A DNA stretch of 64,000 bases from Nostoc sp. NMS9. Lineage in GTDB: Bacteria; Cyanobacteriota; Cyanobacteriia; Cyanobacteriales; Nostocaceae. The position numbers were made by a program, and so were the translations under genes. How positions within the stretch are numbered: the first letter of the stretch is position 1; each line of letters opens with the position of its first letter. Below are positions 55,338 through 62,376 of this stretch, piece after piece. The stretch lies in assembly GCF_017114995.1 (NCBI RefSeq), contig NZ_JABXKL010000073.1:44581-108580 (forward strand), read 5' to 3'. Under the pieces are notes generated by a model. The model saw only the letters and a list, made by a program, of their open reading frames with translations, was not told the DNA's origin and did not search any database.

Positions 55338-56452
55338 TTCATATCTTGGATAATTTTGCGAATCTGCGTTTCTTGAGATTCAATACTTTCAGTCAGCTTA
55401 AACTGGACGATCGCTCTTGCTAAGTTATGTTCTGGGTGCTTAACTTTGAAGTAGACATTCCCTGCTAAATAATCAGCAAAAAATCTCAGTCCTAGTTCAA
55501 AAGTAATTAGACGAATTGCATCATATATGTATGCATAATCATTCTCGGTCAGAAATGCCTTAGCCACAGCAAGATAACCCTGGAGGATTTCCTGACATAA
55601 ATCAGTATCGAAATAAATACTTTCCCAATTTTCGGTTTCTTCACCAGCTGGATTGCAACCCGATCGCAGGCAATCACCAATATCGTAATGTACCAAACCG
55701 GGTTTCACGGTGTCGAGGTCGATGACGCTGACGGCTTGCTGGGTAACAATGTCAAACATAACGTTGTTGATTTTGGGATCGCCGTGCATCAGACGTAGAG
55801 GTAGTTTGCCTTCAGATTTGGCATTTTCTAGGATATGTGCAAAGGCTTGGCGATCGCTAACAAACTGTAAGCAATAATTAACTTCAAAAGATTGACTTAC
55901 ACTAGTTTTCGGCAAAACTTCCTGATAATGCTGGAGATAAAACGGTGTAATATGGAAGCCTTTGAGGGTGTCAGCAAGTTTTTCTGCTGGCAAATCGCTG
56001 ATCAGATTGTGGAACATTCCCAAGGCATAACCGATTTCTTTCGCGTGGGAGCGATCGCGCATACTATCAAAGGACTGGGAGCCTTGAATAAAGCTGATTG
56101 CCCGCCAAAATGAGCCATCTGCATCCTTCCAGTGGTCTTGAGCGTTTTTGGTCAACAGTACGCGTGGCACTTCCCAGCGACGATTAAGGGGTGTATCCTG
56201 CAACCTTTTTTGAACGTGTTCAGTTAAGGTACGCATATTCTGCATAATCAGTTGTGGCTGACGAAACACCTGTGTGTTAATGCGTTGCAGGACAAAATGT
56301 TGTTCCTTTGGGGAATCTAGAGTTGCTAAAAAAGTGTCATTTATATTACCACTGCCAAATGCTTTAACGCTTGTAACCTTCCCCAGTTGGGCGAATTGGT
56401 TAGCGATCGCCACCAGATTTTCTGCGCCCTGTGTATTGAATTCTTCTATCAT
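55334..56452 (-). CDS. APH-family phosphotransferase (N-acetylhexosamine kinase-like)
   Basis: A 372-residue small-molecule kinase with an aminoglycoside-phosphotransferase fold. AFGSGNINDTFLATLDS is the nucleotide loop, HFVLQRIN holds the ATP-binding residue, and LMHGDPKINNVMFD (catalytic HGD..xxN) and VIDLDTVKPGLVHYDIGD (metal Asp) form the active site. It resembles NahK-type sugar 1-kinases. GTG 56461 or ATG 56452 could start it; both have a purine-rich site (GAGGAG, AGAGG). Coupled to the DOMON-like gene, so perhaps both handle the same sugar. Substrate not known. Confidence 0.88.
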   Translation of the reverse strand: MIEEFNTQGAENLVAIANQFAQLGKVTSVKAFGSGNINDTFLATLDSPKEQHFVLQRINTQVFRQPQLIMQNMRTLTEHVQKRLQDTPLNRRWEVPRVLLTKNAQDHWKDADGSFWRAISFIQGSQSFDSMRDRSHAKEIGYALGMFHNLISDLPAEKLADTLKGFHITPFYLQHYQEVLPKTSVSQSFEVNYCLQFVSDRQAFAHILENAKSEGKLPLRLMHGDPKINNVMFDIVTQQAVSVIDLDTVKPGLVHYDIGDCLRSGCNPAGEETENWESIYFDTDLCQEILQGYLAVAKAFLTENDYAYIYDAIRLITFELGLRFFADYLAGNVYFKVKHPEHNLARAIVQFKLTESIESQETQIRKIIQDMK

Positions 56453-56563
56453 CTGTTTCACCTCTACTACTCCTCACGTACATTGCACGAAAGCAATAGG
56501 GGATATCGTAGCGCAAGTGTCAAGATAATTCGTAATTCGTAATTAAAAAGGGTTTGTCTGCCA

Positions 56564-56911
56564 ATGCTACAAAAAGTTCTACCTAACTTACTGGTCAGTC
56601 TTTTGGCTGTAGGGTTGGTTCTGCAACCGATTGCCACCCATTCTCAGACTGTGATATGTGCTTTTAAGAATGGACATTTATTTAAACTGTCTTTAGTAAT
56701 CAGTCAAGTTAGACCAGGTGGCAGTTGTGAAGCAAACGACAACTTAAGTTTATTTGCTGATACTTTTATTAGTGCGTGTCGCAAAGCATCAATTAGACGG
56801 GAGTTTCCCAGCCAGTATTTAAACTCCTATTTAGAAGACATCAAAAATGATAAATCAGCCCCGGCAAAAAGGGCTTGGAAGTTATTGAATGATGGTAGAT
56901 TCAATAAGTAG
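56564..56911 (+). CDS. Small secreted protein, function unknown
   Basis: A 115-residue protein with a signal peptide (MLQKVLPNLLVSLLAVGLVL, probable cleavage after ATHSQ or nearby). The mature part has three cysteines (VICAFKNG, GGSCEAN, SACRKA), no recognised domain and a basic C-terminus (AWKLLNDGRFNK). It is followed 16 bp later by a DUF4288 gene on the same strand, so they may be co-transcribed. Confidence 0.65.
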   Translation: MLQKVLPNLLVSLLAVGLVLQPIATHSQTVICAFKNGHLFKLSLVISQVRPGGSCEANDNLSLFADTFISACRKASIRREFPSQYLNSYLEDIKNDKSAPAKRAWKLLNDGRFNK

Positions 56912-56927
56912 TCTCAGAGAAGATTAA

Positions 56928-57290
56928 ATGAAACCCGAAAGTGCAGATAAAACAGAATCTTTCTACATTGCTGTAATTTTGTACGAATCATCCTCCGATG
57001 CACCGAATTATCAACCGTTGTACCAAGAATGCTTTGTACTGCTCAAAGCCAGTTCTTTAGAGAAAGCGAAAGAAAAGGCCGTATGTTATGGAAAAAAAGA
57101 AGAAGTAAGCTACAAAAATGAGGACGGAGAAAATATTACCTGGTCTTTGAAACAGGTGATAGATGTGAATTCAGTATTGTATGATGACTTTGATTCAGCT
57201 AGTAATGGTGTTGACTTATACGCCAGACATTTTCGTAATTACGAGGCTTACCACTCATTTGAACCATTATTATCTCAAGAGAAATTGTGA
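56928..57290 (+). CDS. DUF4288 domain protein
   Basis: A 120-residue cytosolic protein matching DUF4288: FYIAVILYESSSDAPNYQPL, ECFVLLKASSLEKAKEKAVC, SYKNEDGENITWSLKQVIDV, and the end YARHFRNYEAYHSFEPLL. The function is unknown; the family occurs scattered in cyanobacteria and other bacteria as a lone gene. Start ATG 56928 has only a modest ribosome site (GAGAAGATTAA). It converges with the Tudor-knot gene. Confidence 0.85.
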   Translation: MKPESADKTESFYIAVILYESSSDAPNYQPLYQECFVLLKASSLEKAKEKAVCYGKKEEVSYKNEDGENITWSLKQVIDVNSVLYDDFDSASNGVDLYARHFRNYEAYHSFEPLLSQEKL

Positions 57291-57342
57291 CTTGTAAAAT
57301 TCTTCTTCAATTATGAATTTTGAAAGATACTGTATGCTAATA

Positions 57343-57368
57343 CGGGGCGCGAGCGCTCGCGCCCCGTG
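57343..57368. terminator. Perfect 26-bp GC-rich palindrome between convergent genes
   Basis: ACGGGGCGCGAGC followed by its exact reverse complement. It lies between two convergent stops (57290, 57381) and would work as a bidirectional terminator. Confidence 0.65.
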
Positions 57369-57380
57369 CTAATTCAATAT

Positions 57381-58685
57381 TTAGCGAATCTCGTCATTAT
57401 CAATCCATTCATCATAGGATGAGTCATAACCCGCGTAGTGAACAAAGTATTGCTGACCTTGGATTTGCTCAATCGTTGCGGAATACCAAGCCTCTTGGTC
57501 ATCATCCCAACATTTTACCTTTTGACCTACTGCATATCCATTTTCATCAGTGGAGCGAAGATCGCGAGTCCGAATGTCATCTTCGCCCACCCACTCGTCA
57601 TAAGATGAACCGTAACCAAGGTAATGAACAAAGAACTGGTCATCTTGGATTTTCTCAATTGTTCCCTGATACCAATCCTCGTCATCATTATCCCAGACTT
57701 CTACTGTTTTGCTTACTTCATACTGATTCTTATATGCTTTAACAGCAGATGAGACATCTTGAATCGGCTTTTGTTCCTCTTGTTTGATTTCCTCTTTTAC
57801 TAGAGTGTATGCTTGCAAAATCAAACTGCGAGCGACAGTTTGAATTCCTGTATGCTCGTAGTAATTGGTAGTTTGATCTAAGAATGCTGCGACTAAATCT
57901 AAATTATCATCAGCAATCTGAATAAAATTACCCAAATTACTAGAAATTGATTGCGGGGTTATGCCTGTCTTGGATACTAAATTATTCATCCAGCCTTGCA
58001 CAGAGTTAAAACCCTGACTGATAAAACCAACTTTATCAGAAGGATTACTGCCTGGAAGAAAGTTATTAACGGCTAAGAAAACCGGATTTTGAGTTATTGC
58101 ACTAGCATCAGTACCACTAATAACTCCGTGAATTTTGCTGAGAAAGTCAGGGCCCAAAGGCAGAATTCCATCTAGACAAACTAAAGCTACCATCCGCATT
58201 AGGGATGCATTTTGATAGTTGTTAGTCAGGGAATTAGCAAACTCTTGGGGATTAGGTTGAGGAATGCCGTTTAGTTTACAAAAGGCGATGATTTCGACGG
58301 CGATTTTTAGTGCTAAGTCAATGGATTGAGTGACATCAGCTTTGGGAGTAATTTTGCCTAAAAAAGAAAGAAAGCCGATTTTTTCACTAACTTTATTCGC
58401 TAAAGCTGCCGCTGCCATAGCTGTGTCTGCCTTATCAATTGTTTGATAAAGTTTGATTGCAAACTGGTAGCCTTTTTGAGGATCTTCGTATAGCACAACA
58501 GCGCGATCGCGGATTTTTTGAATTACCTTAGCATCGGTTTCTCCAGTAATGGCGCGAATATTATTGTCAAACCCCGTCAAATTGCTCCATTCACCTGGTG
58601 CTAGATAATCAAGAGCCTTTAAAACTTTGACAGTAATATTGTCAGTCGGTAATTCGTCAACCAACTGAATAATTGATTTATCCAT
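57381..58685 (-). CDS. Protein with two C-terminal Tudor-knot/chromo-like domains
   Basis: A 434-residue protein. The start at 58685 (MDKSIIQLVDELPTDNITVK) has GAGGA eight bases upstream; the longer frame is not supported. The N-terminal ~325 residues are helical with no recognised domain. Near the C-terminus lie two ~55-residue repeats, VEVWDNDDEDWYQGTIEKIQ then FFVHYLGYGSSYDEWVGEDD, and VKCWDDDQEAWYSATIEQIQ then YFVHYAGYDSSYDEWIDNDE. These match the Tudor-knot/MSL3-type fold better known from eukaryotic chromatin proteins. In bacteria such domains may bind methylated or charged peptides or RNA; the target is unknown. Confidence 0.85.
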   Translation of the reverse strand: MDKSIIQLVDELPTDNITVKVLKALDYLAPGEWSNLTGFDNNIRAITGETDAKVIQKIRDRAVVLYEDPQKGYQFAIKLYQTIDKADTAMAAAALANKVSEKIGFLSFLGKITPKADVTQSIDLALKIAVEIIAFCKLNGIPQPNPQEFANSLTNNYQNASLMRMVALVCLDGILPLGPDFLSKIHGVISGTDASAITQNPVFLAVNNFLPGSNPSDKVGFISQGFNSVQGWMNNLVSKTGITPQSISSNLGNFIQIADDNLDLVAAFLDQTTNYYEHTGIQTVARSLILQAYTLVKEEIKQEEQKPIQDVSSAVKAYKNQYEVSKTVEVWDNDDEDWYQGTIEKIQDDQFFVHYLGYGSSYDEWVGEDDIRTRDLRSTDENGYAVGQKVKCWDDDQEAWYSATIEQIQGQQYFVHYAGYDSSYDEWIDNDEIR

Positions 58686-58919
58686 CAGCCGATCCTCAAA
58701 ACTCAAGATATCGTTACAACACGGTTCAGAGTGGCCCACATCCAGCGCTGGGCAATTACTGAACCGTATTTATAGAGTTCCCTGACCTGACCAAAAAATA
58801 ACGATGTTAGTAACAGGCGCTACACCTAAAGATATTGCACAGGCGATCGCATCCCAAATGCAAAGCTGAATCAACAGCTTGAGTCTGCGAGGAATGCGAT
58901 CGCGTTTAATTGCGCCTAC
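58686..58919. other. Intergenic region
   Basis: Upstream of the Tudor-knot gene. Contains a HIP1 site; a 21-codon ORF at 58804 looks like a leftover fragment. No gene seen. Confidence 0.5.
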
Positions 58920-59300
58920 TTACTTCGGCAAAACGACGCTTTGACGCACAGCACGCTTGCGTAGGCGTAGCCCGTCGTAGACATCGCTTTTACGAATACC
59001 TCCAGCCATCTGATACTCATGGCTATTATTACCATATTTATAAGCAATACCACGCAAAATTTTCTCAGAATAGTCTGCTAAATCTTGTTCGTTTTCAACG
59101 ATCTGGGTTAGTAAGACATCAATAGTAGAGAGGGTGGTATTGTATGCTTCCAGAGATTGCCGGAGGCTTTCAATTTTTTCAGTATAATCTTTGACTGTTA
59201 AACTCTCTCCAACATCGAGAGTTGGACTAATAGATTTAATGCTTGCTAGACGTAGTTCAGCTTTGCCAAGAGTACGTGAATTGCGTTTTTACCTTGCCAT
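58920..59300 (-). pseudogene. Pseudogene: conserved ~125-codon cyanobacterial helical protein
   Basis: Read on the minus strand from ATG 59300: MAR, an in-frame TAA at codon 4, then KRNSRTLGKAELRLASIKSI, a helical stretch (DYTEKIESLRQSLEAYNTTL), SEKILRGIAYKYGNNSHEYQ, and MAGGIRKSD. At that point an SDR family A copy replaces the natural C-terminus (DVYDGLRLRKRAV...). The body matches a family of small conserved cyanobacterial proteins as I recall it, with no known function. The early stop and the repeat insertion make it non-functional or very altered. Upstream GAGTATTAATT is a weak ribosome site. Confidence 0.65.
58959..58987. repeat. Small dispersed repeat (SDR family A), inside a pseudogene
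   Basis: GTAGGCGTAGCCCGTCG core followed by TAGACATCGC; replaces the C-terminal coding end of the pseudogene at 58920-59300. Confidence 0.85.
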
Positions 59301-59528
59301 AATTAATACTCATTTTCTAAATTACTGATAACTCTATAGTGGACAACTGTTGAAAAAATTGTCATACGTGAAATTGTTGATTTTTCTGAAAAAGCCTAAA
59401 AGTTAAGTACTTTACAACATTTTTTGCCAATTAAAACCACATTTATTGTTGAGGCAAAGCAGTGCTGTGCCTTAAAAGCTTATTCTATTTAAGGAAAGAT
59501 GCTTTAACACAAGTCTGTTTCTTATAAC

Positions 59529-59849
59529 GTGAAGGCGGAAGCTGCTACAGACTGCGCGGAATACGGAAACGTGAAGGCGGAAGCTGCTACAGACTGCGCA
59601 AAACACGGAAACGTGAAGGCGGAAGCTGCTACAGGGAAGGCGGAAGCTGCTACAGGGAAGGCGGAAGCTGCTACAGACTGCGCAAAACACGGAAACGTCA
59701 AGGCGGAAGCTTCTACAGGGAAGGCGGAAGCTGCTACAGACTGCGCAAAACACGGAAACGTCAAGGCGGAAGCTTCTACAGGGAAGGCGGAAGCTGCTAC
59801 AGACTGCGCAAAACACGGAAACGTCAAGGCGGAAGCTTCTACAGGGAAG
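59529..59849. repeat. 21-bp minisatellite, 15 units plus a partial one
   Basis: Two alternating 21-bp unit types: (G)TGAAGGCGGAAGCTGCTAC(A) and GACTGCGCAAAACACGGAA(AC), plus GGGAAGGCGGAAGCTGCTAC variants. Most of the array is made of a 63-bp higher-order block repeated three times at the 3' end. Open on both strands in one frame, without ribosome site. Confidence 0.9.
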
Positions 59850-59902
59850 AATATTTTTATCTTTGCTCAGTAATATGTGGTTATTTAACAGAGCATTAAA
59901 AA

Positions 59903-59990
59903 TACCCCACCCTAACCCTCCCCTTGCAAAGGGGAGGGAACTAGATTCCTAGTTTCCCCCCTTTGCAAGGGGGGATTAAGGGGGGTAATT
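59903..59990. repeat. CCCTAACCC...GGGGGATTAAGG double-hairpin repeat
   Basis: Full copy just upstream of the DUF559 gene; hairpins CCTCCCCTTGCAAAGGGGAGG-like and CCCCCCTTTGCAAGGGGGG. Confidence 0.88.
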
Positions 59991-60015
59991 TGGAATTACC
60001 AAAAATCAAGATGTT

Positions 60016-60396
60016 ATGACAGAGCTTTATAACAAAACCTCGGAGAAAGAAAAAAGACGATCGCTCCGTAATAATATGCCATCTGCTGAAAAGATTGTGT
60101 GGGAAAGGTTGAAAAATCGGCAAATTGATGGTTGCAAATTTCGTAGACAGTACAGTATTGATGTATTTGTTGTGGATTTTTATTGTCCTGAATTAAAACT
60201 TGCTATAGAAATTGATGGTAATAGCCATTTTCAAGAAGGAGCGCAGGTTTATGATTATGAACGACAATGTTTTCTTGAATCTAAAGGGACTTGTTTTTTG
60301 AGGTTTACAAATCAACAGGTTTATCAAGAGTTGGAAGGTGCGATCGCAATGATTGCACAAACGGTTTGTCAATTGCGGAAGATGACCCCACCCTAA
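60016..60396 (+). CDS. DUF559 protein (Vsr-like endonuclease fold)
   Basis: A 126-residue protein of the DUF559 family, related to very-short-patch repair endonucleases: MPSAEKIVWERLKNRQIDGC, FRRQYSIDVFVVDFYCPELK (catalytic-type Asp), LAIEIDGNSHFQ (Glu/Asp) and FLRFTNQQVY. Its stop (CCACCC then TAA) lies in the start of a CCCTAACCC repeat, so the last residues (MTPP) are repeat-encoded. Another copy of the repeat lies just before the start. Role unknown; such genes are often horizontally acquired. Confidence 0.9.
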   Translation: MTELYNKTSEKEKRRSLRNNMPSAEKIVWERLKNRQIDGCKFRRQYSIDVFVVDFYCPELKLAIEIDGNSHFQEGAQVYDYERQCFLESKGTCFLRFTNQQVYQELEGAIAMIAQTVCQLRKMTPP

Positions 60397-60718
60397 CCCT
60401 CCTCTTGCAAAGAAGATTACCCCACCCTAACCCTCCCCTTGCAAAGGGGAGGGAACTAGATTTCTTGTTTCCCCCCTTTGCAAGAGGGGATTAAGGGGGG
60501 TAATTTCACTTGTGTATACACCGTAGCCAATGCATCGGGGGGATTAAGGCGGGTAATTTAGCAGTAATTGATTTCCGGCTGCAAAGCTAATTGCTCTTAT
60601 TACCAATGCCATACCCAAATCTGATTTTACCAACAATGCATAGATCCAAAGCGAAAAATCGGAAATTGAGCAACATCTGGTAAATTATAGATGCTCAAGG
60701 TAATGTAATAATACACGT
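60397..60718. other. Repeat-filled intergenic region
   Basis: A CCCTAACCC full copy (60418-60505), then TGTGTATACACCGTAGCC and another partial GGGGGATTAAGG. No gene seen. Confidence 0.6.
60418..60505. repeat. CCCTAACCC...GGGGGATTAAGG double-hairpin repeat
   Basis: Full copy directly after the DUF559 stop; a partial copy of its first 25 bp forms the end of that gene. Confidence 0.88.
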
Positions 60719-61099
60719 ATGTCAGCAAAGATAACAGAAATTATTGGTTCCGATGGAGAAAAAATCTATATTCAATACGATGACGCTGATAGTGATGAAT
60801 TGCAAGCCGTTGGATATATTGACGACATCCAAGAAAGGTCAGAAAGGCTACAAAAAATGATGATTAGTACGGTACGCAATTATTCTGGACTGATACTCAA
60901 TAGCGTTAAGCAAGGGATAACTGATAAAGCACCAAGTAAAGTGACGATGGAATTTGGCTTACAAGCTGGAGGAGAAACAGGAGTTCCTTTTGTTACTAAG
61001 GGAAGCGCACAAGCTAATGTGAAGGTAACAATTGAGTGGAATTTAAGTCAGGAAGAATCACCACAGAAACCCGACAGGCTAAACCCTACGACTAGATGA
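60719..61099 (+). CDS. Trypco1 (trypsin-co-occurring domain 1, CU044_2847-like) protein
   Basis: A 126-residue protein of the Trypco1 family: IIGSDGEKIYIQYDDAD, IQERSERLQKMMISTVRNYS, and the C-terminal VTMEFGLQAGGETGVPFVTK, SAQANVKVTIEWNL. These small domains are usually adjacent to trypsin-like proteases fused to STAND/NACHT modules in predicted NTP-dependent conflict systems. The next gene, 76 bp downstream, is exactly that. The role (sensor, effector or substrate of the protease) is not established. Confidence 0.88.
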   Translation: MSAKITEIIGSDGEKIYIQYDDADSDELQAVGYIDDIQERSERLQKMMISTVRNYSGLILNSVKQGITDKAPSKVTMEFGLQAGGETGVPFVTKGSAQANVKVTIEWNLSQEESPQKPDRLNPTTR

Positions 61100-61175
61100 G
61101 TTTAATCCGCTTGCGCGGACTAAAAGCTTCGCTCAGAATCACAGTTTTAAGCCATTTTGAGTATATCTCACGAAC

Positions 61176-62318
61176 ATGAGCAATTACACCCTGGATGAAT
61201 TGAGAGAATCAATGGTCAAAATCCTCGATTCTAATGGGGGTACTGTCGGTTCTGGGTTTATTATTCGCGCTGATGGTCATCTTGTCACCTGTCATCATGT
61301 TATTTATTTGTTAGATGCACTCAGGGTAGAATATCAAGGACAAGTTTATGCGGCGGAATGGTGCGAAGAATTCTCAAATTTAGAAGTAGATATTGCGATT
61401 TTAAAAATAAATGTTGAGTCTGCCAAGGCGGTTCCAATTATTAATCCTCGACAACTATCAACATCGGTAAAAGTCTATGGTTTTCCGACAGCAAAAAAGA
61501 CTAATTTCCCGGAAGGATTTGATGTTTTTTCCCAAAGTATTCGTGCTAGTGCGCCTCTGAATGTAGTTTCAACTTATAAAACTCAGAATCAAAATGGAAT
61601 AAAGTTTAATAATCCTTGGAATAAGCTCCCACAGGAAAATTCTGCGTTTTTGTCCCACCAACTTGATGCGAAGGTTGAATCGGGAAGTAGTGGCGGTGCG
61701 GTTTTGGCTGAAGAGTTGGGCGGTGTGGTGGGAGTGATTCAATGCAGTAAAAGCGATGCAAGTTATGTAATTCGCTGGGATAATCTTCTTGATAGCTTAG
61801 ACAAGCTAGGATTAGAACCAGAGAAAAATGCTGTTTGCAATTTTTTGGCAGATATTGAAGAATATTTTAAATATATTAAACTGTTCCATACTAAAGAAAA
61901 AATTATCCTGAAAGAGCAATATATCCCGATTCAAGTAACCCTAGAAAGAAAATACAAACATGAAATAGAGACAAGCTGGGCATATACAGAAGGTGATGTC
62001 GGATTTAAGCGTCTCTATGCGATGAAAGGTTTTGATGAGGAATTGCAAAAGATAAAAGAAGAGGAAACAAAGCGAGTTGTTGTTGACTGGGAAGAGGCAA
62101 AAAAAGAAAACCAAAAAATTATGGTTTTGGCTGACCCAGGTATGGGAAAATCTACTTTATTAAGGATGGAGGCTGGGTTAATTGCTCGTGAGGAAAGGGA
62201 GAAATTAAGAAACCCCTCCCCCAGCCCCTCCCCTTGGAAAGGGGAGGGAACTAGATTTTCTTGTTTCCCCCCTTTCCAAGGGGGGATTAAGGGGGGTAAA
62301 ACCCGGATCTCAAAATAA
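61176..62318 (+). pseudogene. Trypsin-like protease + NACHT NTPase, N-terminal part of a broken gene
   Basis: The first 380 codons of a trypsin-NACHT-HEAT protein. Residues 1-215 are a trypsin-like serine protease: VTCHHVIYLLD (His), an Asp in VDIAILKI, and KVESGSSGGAVLAEELGG (catalytic Ser). The NACHT begins near 312, with VLADPGMGKSTLLRMEAGLI as Walker A. After EEREKLR the frame enters a dispersed repeat (62212 on), reads NPSPSPSPWKGEG and stops at 62318. The rest of the NACHT and the HEAT repeats continue in another frame. The protease half could still be made, but the full protein cannot without frame repair. Confidence 0.88.
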
Positions 62319-62376
62319 CTCCGATTTGTGTGAACACCGTAGCTTCCCTACAAGGGGAGGGAACTGGGGGGTTAGG
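62212..62376. repeat. Dispersed repeat inserted in the NACHT gene
   Basis: About 165 bp of repeat material: a full CCCTAACCC-type unit (CCCCTCCCCTTGGAAAGGGG ... CCCCCCTTTCCAAGGGGGG, ATTAAGGGGGGTAA), then TGTGTGAACACCGTAGC and a partial GGGGAGGGAACTGGGGGGTT. It separates EEREKLR from NLGVNDVIFPLFLRL and shifts the frame by one. Confidence 0.85.

Larger units (their letters stand above)
59301..60015. other. Gene-free stretch with minisatellite and dispersed repeat
   Basis: Holds the 21-bp array (59529-59843) and a full CCCTAACCC repeat (59903-59990). Apparent ORFs on both strands come from the array. Confidence 0.6.

Noticed and set aside
58804..58869. 21-codon ORF starting MLVTGATPKDIAQAI
   Set aside because: Too short to support; may be a gene fragment but no neighbouring sequence continues it.
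58910..59125. 71-codon plus-strand ORF
   Set aside because: Lies antisense to a recognisable pseudogene and includes an SDR copy.
59472..59873. Several ORFs of 100-114 codons over the second 21-bp array
   Set aside because: Same reason: open on both strands due to repeat period; no start signal.
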